From Butyricicoccus_A sp964513445 (GTDB taxonomy: Bacteria; Bacillota; Clostridia; Oscillospirales; Butyricicoccaceae), in contig CAZEMM010000092.1 in assembly GCA_964513445.1 (NCBI GenBank), positions 1 through 6,125 of the forward strand: DNA of 6,125 nt, written 5' to 3'. The first letter of the stretch is position 1. Every line of letters begins with the position of its first letter. Positions 1-4,813 of this stretch are shown here, in pieces. The translations under genes and the position numbers were made by a program. Below the pieces are notes generated by a model. That model was not told where the DNA came from, ran no database searches, and saw only the letters and a list, made by a program, of their open reading frames with translations.

Positions 1-382
1 GGAGAGCCGCGTCATCGAGCTGCGCACCGTGCCGAAGGGACATACGTTCGGCTATGGCGCGGGCTATGTCGCGAAGGACGCGACGCGCGTCGCGGTCGTG
101 CCGGTCGGCTATACCGACGGCTTTTCGGTCGAAAAAAAGCACGACCTGTACCGCGCACGCGACGTCGTGCGCTACGGTGTTGGCGAGCTGAAAAACGGCC
201 TGACCAGGCGCGGCGATATCTATATCACAATCAACGGCCAGCGCGCCCGCGTGCTGGGACATGTCGGCCTGTGCCATGTGTCCGCAGACGTGACAGGGCT
301 GGACGTACATAACGGGGATACGGCGATTTTGGATGTCAATCCGCTGTATCTCAGTCCATTGGTGAAAAAGCAATATGTGTGA
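1..382 (+). CDS. alr: Alanine racemase-like PLP enzyme, C-terminal part (5' end outside window)
   Basis: The gene is cut by the window edge. The reading frame is open from base 2, so about 126 C-terminal residues are visible, roughly a third of a normal alanine racemase. Alanine racemase interconverts L- and D-alanine in the cytoplasm for peptidoglycan synthesis. Seen: GYGAGY (first Tyr at bases 53-55) aligns with the family motif around the catalytic Tyr265 of the Geobacillus enzyme. PVGYTDGF (Tyr at 110-112) aligns with the IGYADG motif. The end of the beta-barrel domain follows. Odd: where most family members have CMDQ, this protein reads GLCH before SADVT, so two to three active-site positions differ. 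The tail VNPLYLSPLVKKQYV is unlike classical Alr; I have an impression of similar tails in some clostridial racemases. Substrate could therefore differ from alanine. The stop overlaps the next gene by 8 bases, suggesting translational coupling. Family assignment is sure; exact substrate is not. Confidence 0.82.
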   Translation, partial: ESRVIELRTVPKGHTFGYGAGYVAKDATRVAVVPVGYTDGFSVEKKHDLYRARDVVRYGVGELKNGLTRRGDIYITINGQRARVLGHVGLCHVSADVTGLDVHNGDTAILDVNPLYLSPLVKKQYV

Positions 383-1745
383 CACCCCTCTTTTTTCACA
401 GCTGAAGAGACAGGCGGCTCGCGGAGCCGCCCGTTTTCATATGCCCGGACACAAGGGCCGCCCGGTGCTGCCCGAGCTGAACCATCCATTTGCCATCGAC
501 TATACGGAGATTGCAGGCACGGGCAATCTGTACGCGGGCGATGAGCCGATTTTGTCTGCCGAACGCGCGGCGGCGCGCTATTACGGCGCGCAGGACGCGT
601 TGTTTGTCACCGGCGGCTCGACACAGGCCGTGATGACGGCAATTGGGGCAGTCGTTCCGCCCGGCGGGACGCTGCTGATCGACCGCAATTGCCACAAATG
701 CGCGGTGCATGCGATGGCGCTGCTCGATCTGACGCCGGAATCTGTTGTCCCGCAGCCGCTGGATGACAGCGGCATTCCCGGCCTGCTGCGTCCGGCGGAC
801 GTGGAGGCGGCGTTTGCGCGCGCGCCGCAGGCAAAGGCGCTGCTCGTCACATCGCCGAATTACTATGGCGTTTTACAGGATATTGCGGCGCTGGCGGACA
901 TCTGCCACGCGCATGGCGTACCGCTGCTTGTGGACGCCGCGCACGGCGCGCACCTGAAGGCGGCCGGGCTGCCGACGCCGATGGAGCAGGGCGCGGATCT
1001 TGCCGCGATGAGCACGCACAAGACGCTGCCCGCGCTGGGACAGAGCGCGCTGCTGCTGTCCTCCGGGCGTGTGCCATTTAAGGCGCTGCTGGACACCGCG
1101 CCGATGTACGGCACGTCCAGCCCGTCGTATGTGCTCATGGCGTCGATTGATCTGGCGCGCGCTTGGCTGGAGGGCGACGGCGCGGCGGCCTATCGCGCGT
1201 GCGCCGCGCGGGTGGCATCGCTGCGGCGGGAGATCGCGCGCACGACGGTATTTTCTGCGCTGGACGACACGGCGGCGCCGCTCGATCCCTGTCGTCTGAC
1301 GATAGACTGCCGCGGGACCAATGTGACCGGTCATGCGTGCAGTGATATCCTGCACACCGAGTTTGCGGTGGATGCGGAGATGGCTGACCGCGACCATGTG
1401 GTGCTCATCTGCACGGGAGCGGACACGCCGCGCGACTATGCGCGTCTGATGGGCGCGTTGCGCGATGCGCGGTTTGCGCGCGCGCCGCGTGAAACGTACG
1501 CGCTGCCGCCGTTTCCGGCGCCGCAGCGCGTGTGTCCGGTGCGCGAGGCTTGGTTTTCCAAAAAATTGACGATTCCCATCGAGCAGGCGGCGGGGCGCGT
1601 GTGCGCCAGACCGCTCACACCCTACCCGCCCGGCGTGCCGCTGCTCTATCCGGGTGAGCGCATCACGCAACTTCACGTTGAATTTCTGCGTGCCGGATGG
1701 TATACTAATACTGTATTGGTTGACATCGTGCAGGACGAGAGATGA
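375..1745 (+). CDS. Orn/Lys/Arg decarboxylase-family PLP enzyme (YaaO-like)
   Basis: This 456-residue protein is a fold-type I PLP enzyme of the Orn/Lys/Arg decarboxylase major-domain family, close in length and context to Bacillus subtilis YaaO (about 480 residues). Seen: FHMPGHKGR (residues 21-29) is the family's N-terminal signature. GGST at 80-83 fits the phosphate-binding region. VDAAHGAH at 186-193 supplies the Asp/His that contact PLP. STHKTLPALGQ at 213-223 contains the Schiff-base lysine, K216. PPGVPLLYPGE at 418-428 is the conserved C-terminal motif. Members decarboxylate arginine, lysine or ornithine to polyamines; which substrate this one uses cannot be read from sequence. The start ATG sits inside the end of the racemase gene (ATGTGTGA) with no clear ribosome binding site, so coupled translation is likely. 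In Bacillus the yaaO gene also lies just upstream of the holB region, but tmk, yaaQ and yaaR, found between them there, are missing here. Confidence 0.88.
   Translation: MCDTPLFSQLKRQAARGAARFHMPGHKGRPVLPELNHPFAIDYTEIAGTGNLYAGDEPILSAERAAARYYGAQDALFVTGGSTQAVMTAIGAVVPPGGTLLIDRNCHKCAVHAMALLDLTPESVVPQPLDDSGIPGLLRPADVEAAFARAPQAKALLVTSPNYYGVLQDIAALADICHAHGVPLLVDAAHGAHLKAAGLPTPMEQGADLAAMSTHKTLPALGQSALLLSSGRVPFKALLDTAPMYGTSSPSYVLMASIDLARAWLEGDGAAAYRACAARVASLRREIARTTVFSALDDTAAPLDPCRLTIDCRGTNVTGHACSDILHTEFAVDAEMADRDHVVLICTGADTPRDYARLMGALRDARFARAPRETYALPPFPAPQRVCPVREAWFSKKLTIPIEQAAGRVCARPLTPYPPGVPLLYPGERITQLHVEFLRAGWYTNTVLVDIVQDER
1678..1706 (+). promoter_or_regulatory. Predicted sigma-A promoter inside the decarboxylase-like gene, for holB-ricT
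   Basis: TTGAAT (1678-1683) and TATACT (1701-1706) are separated by exactly 17 bases. TG at 1698-1699 forms an extended -10 element. Expected transcription start is near 1713, about 50 bases ahead of the holB start. The site lies within the last 25 codons of the upstream gene, so it may give holB and ricT expression independent of the racemase-decarboxylase pair. Prediction from sequence only. Confidence 0.6.
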
Positions 1746-1761
1746 CGAAAGGCGGGTGCGT

Positions 1762-2751
1762 ATGCTGACATTTGACAGTCTGCTGGGCAATGAACCGCTC
1801 AAGCGCGCGCTGGCAGGCGCGCTGGCGGGGCGGTTTCCGCAGTCCGTGCTGCTCACAGGGCCTGCCGGTATCGGCAAGCTGACGGCGGCGCGTGTGCTGG
1901 CGGCGGCGCTGTTGTGTCAGAGTGACGGTGCGCGCCCGTGCGGCGTGTGCGCGGCCTGCCGCAAGGTAGAAAGCGGGCAGCATTCGGATGTGACGTGCAT
2001 CGATGCGGGCGACGCGGAGATCAAAGTGGATACCGCGCGCACCATTCGCGCGGACTGTGCGGTCTATCCCGGCGACGGCGACCGGCGTATCGTACTCATC
2101 CGCCATGCGCAAAATATGAACGCGTCGGCGCAAAACGCGCTGCTCAAGCTGCTGGAGGAGCCGCCGTCCTATGCATTTTTCATTTTGATGACGGAAAACA
2201 CCAGCGCTATCCTGCCGACCATTTTATCGCGCTGCGCGCGCTTTGCGCTCGCACCGCTTGACGAGGGACTGGTTGTGCGGCTGATGCGGGCGCAGTTTCC
2301 CGACGCGTCGGAACAGCAGCTTGCCGTGGCGGCGCGCGGCTGTCAGGGTATCGCGGGCGACGCGGCGCTGGCGTTGTCGCAGGATGCCGGTGAACAGGTG
2401 CAGTACGCGGATGCGCTGCTCCGCGCGCTGGCGGCAAAGGACGAGTTTTTGATCTTTCGCGCGGCGGCGCGCTGTGATTCCCTCACGCGCGCGCAGTTCG
2501 CCAGAGTACTGTCCGCACTCCGAACGGCAGTGCGCGATGCGACGCTCGCGGCAAGCGGTCTGCGCACCACGCCGCTGCTGCCGGCATTACGGGATGTGTC
2601 GCAGGCGGCGGCGCAGTCGCTCACGCCGCGTCAGCTGCTCGCGGTCTATGACTGGCTGGGCGAGTTGGACGAACGAATCGAACGCAACCCCAGTATGGCG
2701 CTGCTGACCGGCTGCCTGGCAGCGGGCTGCTATGAACGCATCCGAGGATAG
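1762..2751 (+). CDS. holB: DNA polymerase III subunit delta'
   Basis: This 329-residue protein is the delta' subunit of the DNA polymerase III clamp loader, which opens and loads the beta sliding clamp on primed DNA. Seen: an N-terminal AAA+ domain with a P-loop-like GPAGIGKLT at residues 33-41. Leu replaces the usual Ser/Thr right after the Lys, as expected for a delta' that does not hydrolyse ATP. A zinc-binding set C52-x7-C60-x2-C63-x2-C66 follows. NASAQNALLKLLEEP (120-134) is the clamp-loader box, and SRC at 156-158 is the conserved motif carrying the trans-acting arginine. Start: ATG at 1762 follows AAAGGCGG (1748-1755) and begins with the typical MLTFDSLLGNEPLK. In-frame upstream extensions overlap the previous gene and look wrong; a GTG at 1756 is a weak alternative. 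The gene begins 16 bases after the preceding stop and is followed by ricT, the usual Firmicute neighbour. Confidence 0.93.
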   Translation: MLTFDSLLGNEPLKRALAGALAGRFPQSVLLTGPAGIGKLTAARVLAAALLCQSDGARPCGVCAACRKVESGQHSDVTCIDAGDAEIKVDTARTIRADCAVYPGDGDRRIVLIRHAQNMNASAQNALLKLLEEPPSYAFFILMTENTSAILPTILSRCARFALAPLDEGLVVRLMRAQFPDASEQQLAVAARGCQGIAGDAALALSQDAGEQVQYADALLRALAAKDEFLIFRAAARCDSLTRAQFARVLSALRTAVRDATLAASGLRTTPLLPALRDVSQAAAQSLTPRQLLAVYDWLGELDERIERNPSMALLTGCLAAGCYERIRG

Positions 2752-2768
2752 ACCTCGTTTTCATAAAC

Positions 2769-2774
2769 AGGAGG
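2769..2774 (+). promoter_or_regulatory. Ribosome binding site fixing the TTG start of ricT
   Basis: A perfect AGGAGG lies 8 bases before a TTG codon at 2783. No in-frame ATG occurs until residue 100, and the residues just after TTG (AQIIGVRFKK) are conserved at RicT N-termini. This ribosome binding site therefore decides the non-ATG start. Confidence 0.85.
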
Positions 2775-2782
2775 AAAAATAG

Positions 2783-4000
2783 TTGGCTCAGATTATCGGT
2801 GTCCGATTTAAAAAGGTCGGAAAAGTATATTATTTTGATCCGTGCGGCATAGAGGTAAAGAACGGCCAGCATGTGATCGTCGAGACGGCGCGCGGCGTGG
2901 AATACGGCGAGGTCGCGCTGGGAAACCGCGATGTGGCGGAGGACGAGGTGGCCAAGCCGCTCAAACGGCTTATTCGTGTCGCGACGGATTCCGACCGCAA
3001 GGTCGTGGAGACAAATGAAAAACGCGCGCGCGAGGCGTTCCGTATCTGCGAGCAGAAGATCGCGGAGCATCATCTGGACATGAAGCTGGTGTCGGTGGAA
3101 TACACGTTTGATCTAAATAAGGTGCTGTTCTATTTCACGGCGGACGGCCGCGTGGATTTCCGTGAGCTGGTAAAGGATCTGGCCTCGGCGTTCCATACGC
3201 GCATCGAGCTGCGCCAGATCGGTGTGCGCGATGAAGCAAAGGTGCTGGGCGGCCTGGGTATCTGCGGCAGGCCCCTGTGCTGCGCGTCCTTTTTGGATGA
3301 TTTCCAGCCGGTGTCCATCAACATGGCAAAGCAGCAGAATCTGTCGCTCAATCCGACGAAAATTTCCGGCACCTGCGGCAGACTGATGTGCTGCTTGAAA
3401 TATGAGCAGGAGGCATATGAGGAGCTGGGGCGTGTAACGCCGCAGCCGGAGTCTACCGTGCAGACGCCAGATGGCCCGGGTGTGGTCATCGACTCGAATT
3501 TGCTGCGCGGTACCTGTCTGGTGCGCTTGGATGATGAGCAGGAGGAGCCGCGCACCTATCGTTGCGCCGATTGTACGATCCTTCAGGCGGCCCGGAAGCA
3601 GCGCAAGCCGTCACATGGCACGGTGGCCGCGCGCGCGGCGGTAAGACCCGCTGTCAGCACAGCGGTTCAGCCGGAGCCAGAGCTGGAGCTGCACCCGCTG
3701 CCGCGGCCCGAGCAGCAGGGACAGCCAGAGCCAAAGCCGGACAAGCAGGGCAAATCGGGCAAGGCGGGACGGACAGAACCGGCGGGACGCGACAAACCCC
3801 GCGCCGAGCGTCCGCGCAGACGCCGCCGCAATGCCGAGCGCGGAAAGGACAAAAAGGAGCGGGAGCGCCCACAGGCCTCACCGTCCAAGGAGTCGAAGGA
3901 GCGCGGGGAGTTTATGGACGCCCATCGCGCCCCGCGCAAACGCCGCCCGCGCCGACGTCCATCTGGGAAAGACGGTGCAAAACAGAATCAATCGGAGTAA
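2783..4000 (+). CDS. ricT: RicT (PSP1/YaaT), Fe-S subunit of the Ric complex, with long basic tail
   Basis: RicT (YaaT) forms a complex with RicA (YmcA) and RicF (YlbF). In Bacillus this complex binds Fe-S clusters and helps RNase Y process mRNAs, with effects on sporulation, competence and biofilms. Seen: the PSP1 domain fills residues 1 to about 265, including VGVRFKK-type N-terminal sequence and FDP at 18-20. The cysteine groups are CGRPLCC (C161, C166, C167) and CGRLMCC (C198, C203, C204), with the family block VSINMAKQQNLSLNPTKISG between them. The cysteine numbering agrees with what I recall for the Bacillus protein, so the cluster ligands look intact. Odd: the protein is 405 residues against about 275 in Bacillus. 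Residues about 270-405 form a low-complexity tail, first Pro/Glu/Gln-rich, then strongly Arg/Lys-rich (PRRRRR at 344-349, RKRRPRRRP at 385-393), probably disordered and perhaps RNA-binding. Translation begins at TTG behind AGGAGG; an intrinsic terminator follows the stop. Confidence 0.93.
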   Translation: MAQIIGVRFKKVGKVYYFDPCGIEVKNGQHVIVETARGVEYGEVALGNRDVAEDEVAKPLKRLIRVATDSDRKVVETNEKRAREAFRICEQKIAEHHLDMKLVSVEYTFDLNKVLFYFTADGRVDFRELVKDLASAFHTRIELRQIGVRDEAKVLGGLGICGRPLCCASFLDDFQPVSINMAKQQNLSLNPTKISGTCGRLMCCLKYEQEAYEELGRVTPQPESTVQTPDGPGVVIDSNLLRGTCLVRLDDEQEEPRTYRCADCTILQAARKQRKPSHGTVAARAAVRPAVSTAVQPEPELELHPLPRPEQQGQPEPKPDKQGKSGKAGRTEPAGRDKPRAERPRRRRRNAERGKDKKERERPQASPSKESKERGEFMDAHRAPRKRRPRRRPSGKDGAKQNQSE

Positions 4001-4014
4001 ACATGCTTGAGGGG

Positions 4015-4047
4015 ATGCCGTGCACACAACCGTGTGTGCGGCATTTT
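4015..4047 (+). terminator. Intrinsic terminator after ricT
   Basis: A 13-pair stem, ATGCCGTGCACAC (4015-4027) with GTGTGTGCGGCAT (4032-4044), contains two G-U wobbles and closes an AACC loop. TTTT (4044-4047) follows. The T-tract is short but the stem is strong and sits 14 bases past the ricT stop, so it marks the end of the housekeeping cluster. Confidence 0.75.
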
Positions 4048-4079
4048 ACGTGTTATTACACAAATCCAGGAATGAATGC

Positions 4080-4090
4080 TTGATAATCAA
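4080..4090 (+). promoter_or_regulatory. Predicted operator (FabT-box-like palindrome)
   Basis: TTGATAATCAA is a perfect 5+1+5 palindrome. Its complement reads TTGATTATCAA, the core of the FabT box as I recall it from lactic acid bacteria. It covers the -35 element of the promoter of the FabT-like MarR gene, where a bound repressor would block RNA polymerase. The autoregulation is inference. Confidence 0.6.
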
Positions 4091-4108
4091 CGAATAATGT
4101 GGTACACT
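4080..4108 (+). promoter_or_regulatory. Predicted promoter of the MarR-family gene
   Basis: TTGATA (4080-4085) and TACACT (4103-4108) are 17 bases apart, with TG at 4100-4101 giving an extended -10. The expected start near 4115 leaves a leader of about 40 bases before the ATG at 4155. The -35 box is embedded in the palindrome at 4080-4090. Confidence 0.65.
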
Positions 4109-4154
4109 ACAAGAACTTTGTTTGACGAAGTAACGGTTTGAAGGAGGCGGAAGC

Positions 4155-4592
4155 ATGTCTGTGCATCAGCAGGTCAATACCTTCCTGGTGGACATTTTTG
4201 GGCGCATCAACAAGCTGGAGCAGTATGCGTTGGCGACCGGACTGGATGATGAGGTGTCCACGACAGAGATCCACATCATCGAGAAGATCGGCGGCATGCA
4301 GCAGGGACGCATGTCGGATATTGCGCGCGCGTTGGGCATTACACTTGCGACACTGACGGTTGCCTGTGACCGTCTGGAAAACAAAGATCTCATTGTGCGC
4401 ACGCGGTCACAGCGCGATCGCCGTGTTGTCCTCGTGTCGCTGACCGGAAAGGGACAGGCGGCGTATCAGTATCATCAGCGGTTTCATCATGAGCTGATTG
4501 ATTCTGTGCTGGCAGGGTTGGATGAAAGCGAGCAGGCGGCGTTGTCGCATGCGCTGCAAAAAATCGAGGCGTTTTTGTGCAGCTATCAATAA
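4155..4592 (+). CDS. MarR-family transcriptional regulator, FabT-like
   Basis: This 145-residue protein has the normal length and layout of a MarR dimer. An N-terminal dimerisation helix (about 3-28) leads into a winged helix-turn-helix (about 35-100). The recognition region is MSDIARALGITLATLTVACDR, written here in two parts as MSDIARALGI (53-62) and TLATLTVACDR (63-73). The wing holds the conserved DRR at 88-90, and a C-terminal helix pair (about 102-143) completes the fold. Several blocks resemble Streptococcus FabT: a TEIHIIEKIG segment like its KEMHTIDVIG, an LGTVT-like turn, and QRDRRVV followed by HQRFHHELI. FabT represses fatty-acid synthesis genes, with acyl-ACP as corepressor. The ATG follows AAGGAGG (4141-4147) with 7 bases of spacing. 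The predicted operator in its own promoter supports negative autoregulation. No fab genes lie in the window and hydF follows from its own promoter, so the real targets are unknown. Confidence 0.85.
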   Translation: MSVHQQVNTFLVDIFGRINKLEQYALATGLDDEVSTTEIHIIEKIGGMQQGRMSDIARALGITLATLTVACDRLENKDLIVRTRSQRDRRVVLVSLTGKGQAAYQYHQRFHHELIDSVLAGLDESEQAALSHALQKIEAFLCSYQ

Positions 4593-4602
4593 ACGAGAGA
4601 AA

Positions 4603-4662
4603 GACGCCTGCCCCGGGTCCTGATGAGGGAGAAATGCCTCCGGCAGGCGGTTGGTTTCTTTG
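4603..4662 (+). terminator. Probable terminator after the MarR gene, branched hairpin
   Basis: CGCCTGCC (4605-4612) pairs perfectly with GGCAGGCG (4642-4649). The enclosed 29 bases can form an inner hairpin (GAGG 4625-4628 with CCTC 4637-4640). A T-rich but interrupted run, GTTGGTTTCTTTG, follows at 4650-4662. The position just after the MarR stop fits a terminator, but the broken T-tract and large loop make it weaker than the other two terminators. Confidence 0.45.
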
Positions 4663-4684
4663 CCAAAAAAAACCGGGCTACGCC

Positions 4685-4713
4685 CTGTACATTTGGAATT
4701 TTCGTGCTATAAT
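4685..4713 (+). promoter_or_regulatory. Predicted promoter of hydF
   Basis: A consensus TATAAT at 4708-4713 is preceded by TG at 4705-4706, making a strong extended -10. The -35 is poor: CTGTAC at 4685-4690 with a 17-base spacer, or TGTACA at 4686-4691 with 16. An A8 tract at 4665-4672 would lie about 48-55 bases before the expected start near 4720, where an UP element could act. Separate transcription of hydF is likely. Confidence 0.65.
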
Positions 4714-4773
4714 GAAGGGTAATCGAAAGCGTATCGGCGGTGCGGCGGCGCATTCGATACTTTCAAAATTCCA
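4694..4773 (+). repeat. 9-base inverted repeat bracketing the hydF promoter and leader hairpin
   Basis: TGGAATTTT (4694-4702) and AAAATTCCA (4765-4773) are perfect inverted copies. The -10 element and the hairpin at 4725-4764 lie between them. The 3' copy directly abuts the hairpin's 3' arm, so read-through RNA from the MarR gene could fold into one long composite stem with a 22-base bulge. RNA made from the hydF promoter itself lacks the 5' copy. Confidence 0.5.
4725..4764 (+). promoter_or_regulatory. Hairpin in the hydF 5' leader
   Basis: GAAAG-CG-TATCG (4725-4736) pairs with CGATACTTTC (4755-4764), leaving a two-base CG bulge. Within it GTGCG (4740-4744) pairs with CGCAT (4749-4753) around a GCGG loop. 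The structure begins only a few bases after the predicted transcription start, where it could stabilise the mRNA 5' end or act as a regulatory leader. It does not cover the ribosome binding site, and I do not recognise it as a known riboswitch. Confidence 0.5.
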
Positions 4774-4797
4774 GAGGGACAAGGAGATTCGCCTGAC

Positions 4798-4810
4798 GAG
4801 GTGATAGGAG
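4798..4810 (+). promoter_or_regulatory. Overlapping ribosome binding sites and an in-frame stop fixing the hydF start
   Basis: GAGGTGAT (4798-4805) is an eight-base match to the 16S rRNA 3' end at good distance from the ATG at 4814. A second AGGAG (4806-4810) is only 3 bases from the ATG. A TAG at 4805-4807 is in frame with hydF, so translation cannot start further upstream. Confidence 0.75.
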
Positions 4811-4813
4811 ACC

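Noticed and set aside
873..1877. A 334-codon open frame on the minus strand.
   Set aside because: It is antisense to the clear decarboxylase-like gene, Arg/His-rich as expected from GC-rich codons read backwards, matches no family and runs into holB.
4050..4061. GTGT-TATT-ACAC as a second operator upstream of the MarR promoter.
   Set aside because: Four-base arms are common by chance, and the sequence is unlike the stronger palindrome at 4080-4090.
3562..4083. A 173-codon open frame overlapping the end of ricT in another frame.
   Set aside because: It arises from the repetitive GC-rich tail of ricT, runs across the ricT terminator and has Gly/Ala/Arg-rich low-complexity content.
4615..4634. 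GTC-CTGATGA...GAAA resembles the hammerhead ribozyme core.
   Set aside because: Only four bases separate CTGATGA from GAAA, so stem II cannot form, and the GTC abuts CTGATGA, leaving no stem I. The bases are better explained as the loop of the hairpin after the MarR gene.
4603..4662. Possible riboswitch (fluoride, ZTP or c-di-GMP type) because of CTGATG and GCCTCCGGC segments.
   Set aside because: The segments occur out of the order and pairing required by those motifs, and the element follows a stop codon rather than leading into a gene it would control.
4577..4804. A 75-codon open frame between the MarR gene and hydF.
   Set aside because: It spans the probable terminator, the hydF promoter and the leader hairpin, has no convincing ribosome binding site and resembles no protein I know.
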